Positions 31,514 through 42,039 of a stretch of DNA of 64,000 nucleotides are shown here, piece after piece; within the stretch, counting starts at the first letter, position 1, and every line of letters starts with the position of its first letter. Origin of the DNA: Pegoplata infirma (taxonomy: Eukaryota; Arthropoda; Insecta; Diptera; Anthomyiidae). The notes under the pieces were generated by a model, which was not told the origin of the DNA, did no database searches, and saw only the letters and a list, made by a program, of their open reading frames with translations. Made by a program: the position numbers and the translations under genes. The stretch lies in NCBI GenBank assembly GCA_963921195.1, contig OY992537.1, positions 12,825,716 through 12,889,715 of the forward strand, read 5' to 3'.

Positions 31514-31867
31514 ATGTTTGAAAAGTAATATGATTCCCGTCATAATTCTGCGTAAACGTACAAACTAGAGTGTCCCTTATTTTGGAAATGTTGGAAATGT
31601 TGAGACGGTACCCGTTCATTTTTTTCCATTTGACTTAAAAATAACTCAGGAAAAATTTTACGCCCCCACGACCACGCCTTCCCTACGCGACGGGGCCTTA
31701 GAAATCATTTTTCCATACAAACCAAAAATTTTTTTTTTGATTTTTATTTTTTTTTTGTTATTAATTATTATATTACTTGGCTAGCTTATTAACAACAAAA
31801 AATTAAATTTTGGTGGGATAAGGCTTTCAGATCTAAAAAATTTTCGAAAAAAAAATTTAGAGCCGTT

Positions 31868-33441
31868 GGGGTCCTACGGTAAAAAATTTGTAAAAAATAT
31901 TTTTTTTAGCTTTGACAAGCAACGGTTTTAGTTGTTATGTTATGTTGTACATATGGGTAAAATCAAAAAATGTCAACCAAACCATGTAATCGTGTAATAT
32001 CTCATAAATGGTTTAAAGTATTCGCATATTTTTTAATGCACAACGTCGCATTGATTGGCGTTCTACATAACTAACAACAATCCGGATACTAGTGAGCTAT
32101 TTTAAACAAGTTATTTTCATTTTTGTAGGCCAAATGTAAACTCCGTCGCCAGTATCATTTTCAATTTTTAAACTTTAACCGGTTATATCTTAAAAACCAA
32201 TAACCCAAACTCTTAATAATTGACTACATTTTTAAAGAGGGCATGTTGACGCTCTTAAAAAATATTTTTGTATAGTCATAACTATCTTTTTTACCCATAC
32301 AAACACGGCTTCAATTGTGTAACGATTTTTCGACACTTTTTTTAGACATTATGGAACCTGACAATTTTGTTGTTTTTGACGTATTGTGTTTAGAAAAATA
32401 ATAGGTTATTTGCCCCATTTATTAAACGCGAGGCTATAAAGTATCATTTTGCATCATTGGTTTCAAGTTTGCTCCTTGCATATTAATTTCCCTGTATGAA
32501 AAGCTAAATCATAAATGAAAAATTGAAAAATGATGTAAACTCCGTCTCCACGTTTACAACAAAACTACTTTGCGTGCATCTGAAATATCGTCATATTTTG
32601 ACGTATCTAGTTGACATTTAATGATTTTTTTTCGGAAACCAATTTCCGACAAATAGTTTTCGAAAAAAGGGCAAAAAGTGACGAAATGTAAACTCCGTCT
32701 CTGTAAACTCCGTCAACTTTTTTTTTTTTTTTTGCAGATTGCATTAAAAAACCTTATGAAGTTGTTAAAACGGACGCAAATATTAACACTAGTCATTCAA
32801 AAAAGTAAAAAAACTTATTTTAATAGAAATAATAATAAATTTATGTTACATTTCCTTAGAAAAATCCTATTAAAATAAAAAATAATTGTAAAATCTTTAA
32901 TAACAAAAACCAGAAAAAAATCCTAATTACAAAAATTGTTAGCAATTACATAAATAAATGTTTTAACTTACAATAAAATGTTTTCAAAGAAAATTCAAAA
33001 AATTTAATGTATTTTTCTAAGGTGAATGTAAACTCCGTCACCAAAAAAATCATAAAAATGTCGATAAAATTTGTTTGAAACAGTTTGTAGAAGAGATCTT
33101 TTATAGTTATATTAATAGTGATGTTACATATCGATTTTAATAAAAAAATTTACCAAAAATTAAAATTTTTTGTTTGTACAATTTTGGCTCAAAAACACTG
33201 ACATTTTTTGATTTCACCCATATATTAAAAAAAAAAAATATTATTCATAATATTTTTTTATCGGGTATCGAAAAACATAAAAACATAATTTTTTACCCTT
33301 TTTTGGACACTATAAAGATGTCACAGATACAAATAATATTTTTTTATGAATATATATCATTTAAAGCAACATAGCAACTAAAACCGTTGCTTGTCAAAAC
33401 TAAAAAAAATATTTTTTAAAAAATTTTTAGCGTAGGACCCC
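31868..33441. mobile_element. Putative 1.6-kb foldback, GGGGTCCTACG ends
   Basis: 'GGGGTCCTACGGTAAAAA' mirrors 'TTTTTAGCGTAGGACCCC', extended by 'TTTGACAAGCAACGGTTTTA' and its complement. The well-paired arms are about 80 bp, with a weaker inner block ('GGTAAAATCAAAAAATGTC' / 'GACATTTTTTGATTTCACCC'). The interior carries the five TGTAAACTCCGTC motifs. No TSD read. Confidence 0.7.
32135..33039 (+). repeat. Five direct copies of TGTAAACTCCGTC
   Basis: Exact 13-mers start at 32135, 32534, 32687, 32702 and 33027, all on the same strand. Two are almost adjacent (15-bp spacing). Most are preceded by 'AA' or 'GA' and followed by 'GCC', 'TCC', 'AAC' or 'ACC'. The DNA between them is not obviously repeated, so this is not a plain tandem array. 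Confidence 0.85.
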
Positions 33442-33540
33442 TTTCTCAGAAATAATAAATATGACTCAAACCGAAATAAAATAAAACTTCAGTTATAAAA
33501 TATACAGTCCAACAAAATATAAAAACAGAATTACAAAAAA

Positions 33541-33719
33541 AAATTTTGATGAAAAAAAAGTTGTAATGAAAAAAAAATTTTTTTGGTAAAAAATGAAAAA
33601 AAAAAAAAATTTTGATGAAAAAATGTTTTTGATAAAAAAAAACGATGAAAAAAGTTTTGATAAAAAAAAAAATTATGAAAAAACAAAATTGATGGAAAAT
33701 TTAAATTTTAATGGAAAAA
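33541..33719. repeat. GATGAAAAAA-type tract
   Basis: A short version of the C-family array ('TTTGATGAAAAAA', 'TTATGAAAAAAC') immediately precedes a B repeat. A similar tract follows that B repeat at 34255-34330, again ending in the C segment 'GAAAAATAATTATGTTACG' and 'CACCATCTGGTGAAAAAC'. Confidence 0.7.
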
Positions 33720-34245
33720 CAAATGAGAGTGTTAAATTCGGCTGTGCCGAATCTTTTATACCATCCAACACGTTACAAAAAAAAAAACAAGGGCGGATTG
33801 TTTTTGGGGGGTGGGGGTTACGTCGGTGGGAGACAAACTTTCTGGATCCAACTGCAAGACTTTGAACTTCTTTTGACATAAAAATGCTTCGTTTGCTAAG
33901 TAAAAGTACAGAAAACCTCTAAAAAATTAGTTTTTTTTAGAGGTTTGTTTAGTTCTTAAGAGGGGAACTTTTTTCCCTCTAATCCGATTTTGCCCATGTT
34001 CGAACTTAACTAGCCCAATACCATAAGACATATTCGTGCGAAGTTTCAAGAGTCTAGCTCTTTTACTTTGAACTGTATCGTGTCTTCCACAGACGGACAG
34101 ACGGACATCGCTAGAATGTCTTAGAATGGATCACTCATCAATAATATATATACTTTATGGGGTCCTAGACCGATATTTCAATGCGTTACACACGGAATGA
34201 CAAAGTGAGTATACCCCCAAACTGTTGTTGGAGGGTATACTTTTT
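33720..34245 (+). mobile_element. B-family repeat, copy 1 of a pair
   Basis: Left end 'AAATGAGAGTGTTAAATTCG', 'GCTGTGCCGAATCTTTTATA'; body 'GACTTTGAACTTCTTTTGAC', 'AAGACATATTCGTGCGAAG', 'GACGGACATCGCTAGAATG'; right end 'GTTGGAGGGTATA'. It closely matches the copy at 34692-35265. Short, apparently complete and without coding capacity. Confidence 0.8.
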
Positions 34246-34375
34246 CAAACAACAATTGGATGAAAAAAATTTTACGAAAAAAATTTAATAAAAAAAAAGT
34301 ATAAAAATTTTATTTTTTGTTGAAAAATAATTATGTTACGTTTTATTCACCATCTGGTGAAAAACACTTTTATTC

Positions 34376-34691
34376 ACCAGCAGATGAGATATCTAAACCG
34401 CTTACGCACATCCACTGGTAGAACGATGGAATACCTAACCAAGTGGAGACTTACTAATGACGCAAGTTGCTCCTGTGTTTTTCCATCTCAATCGATCGAA
34501 CACATATTGTACAATTGCCCAGTCCTGTCCTTCCCAGGCAATGTCAAAGATATCAACAACCTTACTCCCGACGTCATCTCATGGCTGAATACTCTACAAC
34601 TGTAAATCATTAAACGCAACACACTAACATAATTTATCTATATAACAAAAAAAAAATAACTATATTTCATATCCAAACGCTAAATAAAAAA
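34376..34691 (+). pseudogene. 3' end of a non-LTR retrotransposon (ORF2 C-terminus)
   Basis: The frame from about 34379 to the stop at 34603-34605 reads MRYLNRLRTSTGR, then a W near the middle, CSC, then HILYNCPV and a terminal WLNTLQL. This Arg-Leu-Arg-Thr..Gly-Arg, Cys-x-Cys, His-Ile-Leu-x-x-Cys-Pro, Trp-Leu-x-x-Leu order is the usual C-terminal end of LINE polymerase proteins (from family knowledge). A short 3' UTR and A-rich tail ending near 34691 follow. The rest of the element, including reverse transcriptase, is missing; no TSD identified. The upstream ATG of the open frame belongs to C-repeat DNA. Confidence 0.78.
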
Positions 34692-35265
34692 AAACAAGTG
34701 AGAGTGTTAAATTCGGCTGTGCCGAATCTTTTATACCCTCCAACACTTAAAAAAAAAAAAAAAAAACAGGGGCGTCTTTTTTTTTTGGGGGGGGGGGGGG
34801 GGGTGGGGGGTAAAGTCGGTTGGAGACAACATTCCTGGATCCAACTGCAAGACTTTGAACTTCTTTTGACATAACAATGTTTCGTTTGCTAAGCAAAAGT
34901 ACGAAAAACCTATAAAAAATGGATTTTTTTTAGAGGTTTTTTTAGTTCTTAAGAGGGAAACTTTTTTCCCCCTGAACCGATTGTGCCCATGTTCGAACTT
35001 AACCAGCCCAATACCATAAGACATATTCGTGCCAAATTTCAGGAGTCTAGCTCTTTTACTTTGGACTGTATCGTGTCTTCCACAGACGGACGGACGGACG
35101 GACGGACGGACGGACGGACAGACGGACATCGCTAGAATGTCTTAGAATGGATCACTGATCAATAATATATATACTTTATGGGGTCCTAGACCGATATTTC
35201 GATGCGTTACACACGGAATGACAAAGTGAGTATACCCCCATACTGTGGTTGGAGGGTATAAAAAT
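34692..35265 (+). mobile_element. B-family repeat, copy 2 of a pair
   Basis: It begins 'ACAAGTGAGAGTGTTAAATT' and ends 'GTGGTTGGAGGGTATA'. It contains a G run at about 34787, (GACG)n at about 35082-35117, 'CATCGCTAGAATGTCTTAG' and 'TATATATACTTTATGGGG'. The cleanest B copy in the window and the reference for judging interrupted ones. Confidence 0.85.
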
Positions 35266-35269
35266 AGAG

Positions 35270-36215
35270 TCAAACTGAGCCTAAAAACATTATCATGTTA
35301 AAAAGTTCAGTCAAATCGATCCAGCCGTTCTCCGATTGTAGATATGTATTTCGAAAATAGGAGGCGTAAAAGTGGGCGTGATTAATTTGTTTTCCGAAAA
35401 ACCCTAAGACGAACATTAAAAAAAAGCCGAACATGAAAAAAAAAAATATAATCCAAATCGGTCAGTTCTCAAGTGATGCGAATAATTACCAACGAACAAC
35501 ATTTGATTTTTATTTATATTTTATTTTTCTATAGAGCAAACTTTATATGTATGTATCGACAAAAAAGAGTCGGTGTACAACTTTTCTTATCGTAAAAAAC
35601 TTATTTCAATTTAACCAACTCGGTCCATCCATTCAAAAGTGGGCGTAGAAATGGAAAATTGTTCTTTCCTAAAAACCATGACAAACAACATTAAAAACAA
35701 AATTAGACAAATTGATCCAGCCATTCCATGATTTAAAATATATATATCGGGAAAAGTGAGCTTAAAAGTGGGCGTGAACAATTTTTTTTTCATTATAAAT
35801 CTTTTTCGGACTATAACCAAATCGGTCGATACATAGAACAAAGTGGGCGTTAGAAATTTTACTATCAGTAAAAACCATAGTTCAATCATGACGAACATTT
35901 TTAACAAAAATTAGCCATTCTCAGATTTTAGATAAATTGAAAAAGTTGACGTAAAAGTAGGCGTGGTTGATTTTTCTTTTAGTAAAAATATAAATCGGAT
36001 TACTACGAACATTTAAATAAAAAATTACCCAAATCGGTGCAGCCGTTTTCCGATTTTAAATAAATTGAAAAAAGTGGGCGGGTCAATTATTCTTTACGTA
36101 AAACCCTAGGTTGGCCTATGACAAACATTTAAAAAAAAATTTGTCCAAATCGGTCCAGCCGTTCTCAACTGATGCGGTTACCAACGACAATTGATTTTTA
36201 TTTATATAAGATAAG
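35270..36215 (+). repeat. Degenerate tandem array of ~140-bp AAATCGGTCCAGCC units
   Basis: About six or seven units carry, in order, 'AAATCGGTCCAGCCGTTCTC', 'GATTTTAAATAAATTGAAAA', 'GTGGGCG(TG)' and 'TTTAGTAAAACCCTA'. The array ends with 'CTGATGCGGTTACCAACGAC' and 'TTTTATTTATATAAGATAAG', an ending shared by many insect dispersed repeats (from memory). The minus-strand 98-codon frame inside is an artefact. Confidence 0.75.
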
Positions 36216-37261
36216 TTTTCTGACTTATTTTTCAAATACGTTGTTGCATACTTTTAGGGCTAAATTTAATTAATAAATTTTAATTTCTGGTTTGGATGAT
36301 ATCTGATCCACCTAAATAATGTATAAAAAAACTTATTTTTTTACCAACTATTTTCAAAATAATTCTACAAATGCTATAGGGGCCTTCTATAGCGGGTTTT
36401 AGTGTTAATATTTAAATACTTGTTATTTAATAAATAAACAGTTTAAAAATATCTAAAAAAAATATTTAAAAAAAAAATTCAGCTACACTTTATAAATATT
36501 TAAACTTATTCTTGTATAAATAACTCCATTCATATGTTTTGTTTGTATGTGACATTGAATTATTTATGACATAAACTCAATACACAATTGGAAAATAAAT
36601 GTTAAACCATGGATTTTTAAAATACAATGCCACAACAACAACACAACAAAAAGAGAACAAATGTTTTTTTTTTTTTTTTTAATAGAAGAACAATTGTGCT
36701 TATAACGATATGTATTACGATTTATAGACATGTACAATACATTTTATTCGAATAAATTACAAAACGAAATGAAAAAGTTAAAACTGCAGATTGCCAGTGG
36801 TTGGTTGAATTCATATAAAACAGGGATTCTTAAAGGTCTCTTCAAAAAAAAATAAACAAACGAAAGCGATGGGGGTTTGTTAAATCCAGTTTAAATTATT
36901 ATTAGCATTTTTAAATTTATGTTGCTAAACTTTAAGAATAATCATAGATCCCACCATTTGAGAACCCCTGCTTTAAACTTAAAAACATACAATATGTTAA
37001 AAAATTTATGAAATTTGTCGCATTGCTATATACAAACTATATTTGTACATAAACCTGCAGTATTTTTAACTAAAGTTATTTTTTTTTTTCTAAAAAAAAA
37101 AGAAAACTATTAACTGATTTAAATTAAGCTATAATGGATTTTCCTAGTTTTAGCAATTACATGTCATAAATATTTAAGCCTGTTTGGAATTTATAATTCA
37201 ATTACTTAAGTGTTAAAAACGAATATAATGTACACTAGGGTTATAACTTTTTTTAACATAT
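36216..37261. other. Unassigned A+T-rich DNA
   Basis: No paired ends, arrays or supported gene are found. It contains two long poly-T or poly-A runs (about 36666 and 37080). It may be host sequence. Confidence 0.45.
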
Positions 37262-37463
37262 ACCATATAAATATTAATCAAATTAAAATGCACTACAACC
37301 TCAAAAATTTACATTCTTGTATAGTTTTGTATGGGCTATCGATTAAATTTTTTTTTGGAAAATTTTCAGAAACCTTTCTGAAACTTCCCAATAAAAAGTA
37401 AATTTATCAAAAATCCGGCCACTTAAAAAAAAAAAATATTTTAAAAGTTTAGATGTTTGTCTA

Positions 37464-38348
37464 CACTCAAAATAATACATTAGTAGATTTACAAATTTTT
37501 TTTTGCTAATGCTGGTTAGCTAACTTTTAGCAAATTTTTAGTTGAGATTAGCATGTTAGCAAAAATATCTTGTAAACTTCATTTAGAGCATTAGCAATTT
37601 TAAACAAAATTTGAACTAATTTTTTTTGCTAAATTTAAAATTCAGTTGACCAAATTTTTACAAGCATTTTTGCTAATATTAACAAAAATAAATCGTAAAT
37701 TTTTATTTTTATTTTCACAAAACTTACAATGGCGCTATCTCGGAAACTAAGCCAGATAGAGCAAAATGAAGGCCATTTTTGGTTCTCGGGTTCTCCTTAG
37801 TATCGCCTCTTCACGTGTGTGGACCACAATGGGTCCTAACTTTGGATCCAAAAAAGTTAGCATTCCCGAAAATTTTAAAATGGTAATATCTCGGTAAATA
37901 TTGCCGACACAACAAAAAGTCCAAAGGAATTTTTGTAGCTCTCAACACGTAGAACAAGACCGCAAAATAATCATAAGCTCTCCGAGTAATATTTTTGAAG
38001 TTATCGAGTTTTGTAATTCTCAAAACCCCGGTGGTCCCCTAAAATTAAGTATCTCAAAAACTAAACAAGGTAGAGCGAAACGGACACAAATTTTGGATCA
38101 AAAACTATGACGATTTTTAAAAAACCTAACTAGGTCTAGGCCCATCGGGGTCTGGACATATCGGGTCCGAACCCAATGGGGTCCTCAAATGTGTACGAAC
38201 TAAGTTGAAATAAAAAAATTTCAGTTAACTAATTTTTGGCAAAACATTTTTGCTAACTTTACCAAAAAAATTGTAGTTTCAAAATCAGCAAATTTTCTTG
38301 TAGGCTTACAAGCTTTTTTGCTAACATTACAGTTTTTTTTTTTGAGTG
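37464..38348. mobile_element. TA-flanked MITE, CACTCAAAATAA ends
   Basis: The ends CACTCAAAATAATAC and TTTTTTTTTTTGAGTG are flanked by TA (37462-37463, 38349-38350). 'TTAGCAAA' and 'TTTGCTAA' motifs are abundant near both ends. A central stretch (about 37730-38200) is less A+T rich, with 'ATCTCGGAAACTAAGCC' and 'TATCTCAAAAACTAAACAAG', possibly a captured tandem repeat. 885 bp, no transposase. Confidence 0.85.
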
Positions 38349-38635
38349 TATCCACAAAAAATAAATCAAACATATGTCTTTCTTTTTTTTGAGAAAATCG
38401 CATTTGAATATTAAATTTCATAACAATTTTGTAATTTGCTTGTATTTTCCTGTTTCAACGTAGCGAATGAGTACTAAATATTTGCATAAGTATTACTCAT
38501 ACGCTATGCTGAAACAAGAAAATACAAGCAAATTACAAAATTGTTATGAAATTCAAAATTCTAATACGATTTTCTCGACAAAAACGAAAAATACATGTCT
38601 GAATTTTTTTTGTGTGGTTAGACAAATATCTAAAC

Positions 38636-39354
38636 CAACGGTTCCCAACCTTTTTTTCGCCACGCCCCCCATTTTAAATTTAAAAATTGCCTTGTCCCCC
38701 CCACACTGAAGAAAAATTTGTTAATTTTTCTAATTTTTATTTCTAATGAAAAATTTCTACTGGTTTAGCAAAGTTTTTGTAAAATAAACATTTAACTAGT
38801 GGTGTTTTCTTTTCTGGCATAAAATGTGCCTTTTTTTGCATTTCGCCCCAAAAATTATGTTTTTGTGTTCTTTTCTAAAAAATGTCAACCCTTATAAAGA
38901 ATATCGTGTTCTTTTCTAAAAATGTCTGCCCTATACAGTGCAAAAAAGTTGCACTTTTTACCCCGTAAAAATCACGGGGTTGAGATTGCCTTATACAACA
39001 GCTGACTTTTTCTGTGTTGTTTTCTCAAAACAGCTGTTAAAAAATACAGGGTAGAGTATTTCTGAATGTTGTGTTCTATTCCAGTCAAATAAAATGCAAG
39101 TTTTTGAAGGTGTGAGTTAAACATTTTAAAAATGTATACCCTAAAAAGGCAAACATTTTTTTCAGAAAAGAAATCACCATAAGTTTTTAGTAAAAGTTTC
39201 AAGCAATTTACAAAATTTTTGTAGTTAATTTTGCTAAAAAAAATATTTTTGTAGTTAATTTGACTAAAAAAAATCTTTAAAATTCGCTCGTTGCCCCCCT
39301 GGAACCATCAAACTGCCCCCCAGTGGGGCGAGAATCAAAGGTTGGGAACCATTG
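38636..39354. mobile_element. hAT-like element, 8-bp TSD ATCTAAAC
   Basis: The ends CAACGGTTCCCAACCTTTTT and AAAGGTTGGGAACCATTG are flanked by exact ATCTAAAC (38628-38635, 39355-39362). The TIR resembles the CAGTGGTTCCCAACC ends known from hAT elements of many animals. Subterminal C/G-rich blocks 'CGCCACGCCCCCC' and 'CCCCCCAGTGGGGCGAG' pair with each other. It holds a nested insert at 38801-39178. Confidence 0.93.
38801..39178. mobile_element. Nested inverted-repeat insert, GGTGTTTTCTTTTCTG ends
   Basis: 'GGTGTTTTCTTTTCTG' pairs with 'CAGAAAAGAAATCACC', followed inward by further short inverted segments such as 'GCAAAAAAGTTGCACTTTT' and 'CCCCGTAAAAATCACGGGG'. About 378 bp with no clear TSD. 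It lies wholly in the hAT-like element 38636-39354. Confidence 0.65.
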
Positions 39355-39734
39355 ATCTAAACTAAAAAAAAAGACAAAAGTGTCCGTATTTTTGATAAAT
39401 TGACTTTTTAAAAAAACGGATTCTAAAAATTTTCCAAAAAAAAAATGTTAATCGATAGCCCATACAAAACTATACAAGAATGTACATTTTTGAGATTGTG
39501 GTACATTACGTTTTAATTTGATAAATATTTAAACAAGGCAACTCGACACAAATTTGACCATTTTTCCAATATTTGACCACGCCTCCTAAGAGCCCAGTTT
39601 TTGAAAAATTGAAAAACCGAAACCGCAGTTTTCTTATTTACACATAGGGCTATTCATGCAACCTATGAAGAAATTCAAGAGACATATGTTTTTCTGTAGC
39701 GGGACATTTGGTGTGGAATGCCTTATACATTGAT

Positions 39735-40752
39735 TAGAGTGCGTTTTTGAATTACTTATTTTTTTGGATTTTTTGACATCATCAGTTTTAAGAAGGTTTT
39801 TGAATCAATAAAAATATTGGCGTAGTTTTTTTTGGAAAACTTCAACTCCTTTCCGTGCCTCTACGCGGTTAAAAACCCGGTTTTTGACCCTATTTTTCTA
39901 CGGAGCAAAAACGGGTAATCTTTTTGCAAAATTTATTGCCCTTCCATTTCGTGTGTTAAAAAATTCAATTGAGTTCTTCTTTTTAATTGCCGATTTTTAC
40001 GCGCTTTATCGCCACTTTTTGGAACCTGCGAAAGCCTTTTGGAAGCTTGCGAAAAATTTCGCAACAAAAATTTTTGCTGTATACAGAAAAAAAGGAATTG
40101 TTATATTGACACCGATACTTGTGAAAACAATTAATTTTTTTTCACAGAAAGTGCTTCTATACGGAAATTTGTAATATCAACAAAAGTTTGTAAATTTTGA
40201 TTGTTGAAAGAAGAATATTTTTTTTAGCAAAGAAATTCAACAAACACAAACACAATTAGTTGATCTGACAAAAGTAAAAAATCTTAATTTTTTTTCGACA
40301 AAGAAATTCAACAAACACAATTTGTTTATCTGACAAATACATTTTTTTTCTCAACAAAAAAATTAAAGAAACACTATTTATTGATATGTTAAAGAATTTT
40401 GAAATAAAATTACTTGACTGAGTTTGTTGAAATCAAAATCGAAGTTTTGTATTATGGACAAACAAATGTTTGGTTGATATCATGTTTGGTTGATTTACAA
40501 TTGATGTTTGTTGATTTAAATTTGATGATTTTATTTTCTGTGTAGAATCAAATGCTGAAAAAAAAGTTTTGCGATTAGTTCGGCTGTTTTTGCTCCGCAA
40601 AAAGCGATATATAAAACCGGGTTTTTAACTGATGTGAGGCACTGGAAGGAATTGAAGTTTTGCAAAAAATCGGCATTATTTTTATTGATGCAAAAACCTT
40701 TTAAAAAGTGATGATATCAAAAATTTAATTTTTTATGTTTGCTCTAATAGAG
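39735..40752. mobile_element. Foldback with ~170-bp arms around a CACAGAAAA MITE
   Basis: 'TTAGAGTGCG' (about 39735) mirrors 'GTTTGCTCTAA' (about 40738). Pairing continues through 'GGTTTTTGAATCAATAAAAA' / 'TTTTTATTGATGCAAAAACC' and 'GGTTAAAAACCCGG' / 'CCGGGTTTTTAACTG'. The inner MITE occupies 40082-40542. The 96-codon frame near 39884 overlaps the inner arm and is not convincing as a gene. Confidence 0.75.
40082..40542 (+). mobile_element. TA-flanked MITE, CACAGAAAATAAAA ends (copy 1)
   Basis: The ends TACAGAAAAAAAGG and TTTATTTTCTGTG are flanked by TA (40080-40081, 40543-40544). The interior carries 'TTCAACAAACACAA', 'GACAAACAAATGTTTGGTTG', 'GATATCATGTTTGGTTGATT' and 'ACAATTGATGTTTGTTGATT'. 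It matches the copy at 44424-44909 in reverse orientation. 461 bp. Confidence 0.87.
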
Positions 40753-41089
40753 GTTTGTTAAAAAATTCACTAAAAAAGATTTTAAAATGTCAAAAAAATT
40801 AAAATATATACAAATAAATTTCACTACTGAGTTTTTCAGTTGAATCAAGACAAAATTTGGTTGCTGCCACTATATTCTGTTGAGGCAACTAAATATTGTA
40901 TTAAATTTGCTTTACAGAAAGTTTTGCTATTCTACTAACCTGCAGAAATTTGATGTTATTATCAATTTGTTGCACAGTTTCATCAAAAATAGTTTCAATT
41001 TCCATTAATTGACAACATATTGTTTTTATCAAGGACATTGTTATTGGAAATAACCTCATTTTTGTAACTCATTTATAAGGAAAACAATA
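40753..41089. other. Unassigned DNA between two elements
   Basis: No element ends or gene recognised between the foldback and the CCCGAGTAAAAA element. Confidence 0.4.
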
Positions 41090-41091
41090 TA

Positions 41092-41954
41092 CCCGAGTAA
41101 AAATAATCATATATAACAATATATAACTTGATGCAAACATAATAAGTCATATATGATTACACATCCTTGAGATATTTTCTAAATTTTTTAAATGCAGTCA
41201 TATGTAGTTATATATAATTTAATCATGATTCGGATTAAAAGGGATACGGTTGATATAATTACATAAAATTATATGAGGGTCAATACAAAAATCTGTTTTT
41301 CTGTATAATTTAACATCAAATTATATATAGATTATTCTGTTCCATATAAAACTTTATCAGTTTTACCACAAGAAAATAAAATAAATTTAAAATGAGCTTT
41401 TAATTTTATTTCCATACAAATTGTTTTTGTTTTTAAAATCGACTTTCAAAAAATGTATTGAAAATTTGAAATTTAAAATAAAACTTTTGTTAAAATAGAC
41501 TTTTTGTTTTCTTGTGGTAAGGGCCTATATGTTTCCAATTAACCAAAAAATTTTTTTAGGTTTTTTAGGCAAAGTATAAGAAACTTTTTAAAATGTTCCT
41601 AAACATTTCCTTATTAGGGTTTTGTATATCACCTATCTGGTTCGAAGCGTACCCAAACATTTTTTTGTTTTAGAAAATTATATGTTTGGTGAATGTATCG
41701 TTGACCTGTGGTGTATCTCAACCCAAACCAAAAAACACCAGGATTTTTTTATGTTTTTATGCAATTAGATCTAATTAGATCCACCAATATATAGCAATGT
41801 CTGGTCAAAACTCGGATGAAATCAAATCATATTTTATACAAGTTGATATTTTTTAATTCAAAAACATCCACCATTATTCGGAACAAATTGTGTATAAATA
41901 TATATTGTGTTACATATTATTATATATTGCATCATATAAAAATTTTTACTCGGG
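41092..41954. mobile_element. TA-flanked MITE, CCCGAGTAAAAA ends (copy 2)
   Basis: The ends CCCGAGTAAAAATAATC and AAAATTTTTACTCGGG are flanked by TA (41090-41091, 41955-41956). It is rich in 'CATATATAA' and 'TTATATATG' motifs, like 19247-20037. The middle (about 41360-41800) is different and may be an internal replacement. 863 bp. Confidence 0.85.
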
Positions 41955-42039
41955 TAAGTATTATTGTTATTTTACTAAGCCAAGTATAATTAATTTAATT
42001 AAAACAATATGTATGGGATTTTTATTTATTCAATTATTT

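Larger units (their letters stand above)
37262..39540. mobile_element. Foldback element hosting a MITE and a hAT-like element
   Basis: 'TTTTGTATGGGCTATCGATT' (37327) mirrors 'AATCGATAGCCCATACAAAA' (39450). Inner arms 'TTTCAACGTAGCGAATGAG' / 'CTCATACGCTATGCTGAAAC' match the MITE core at 10747-10989. The arms are interrupted by 37464-38348 (left) and 38636-39354 (right); removing them leaves about 0.67 kb of almost continuous inverted repeat. Confidence 0.8.

Noticed and set aside
34731..35129. 132-codon minus-strand frame with VCPSVRPSV
   Set aside because: It is the reading of the (GACG)n part of a B repeat; repeat copies with other lengths destroy it.
39884..40174. 96-codon frame
   Set aside because: It crosses the boundary between a foldback arm and a nested MITE at 40082, so it cannot be an ancestral gene.
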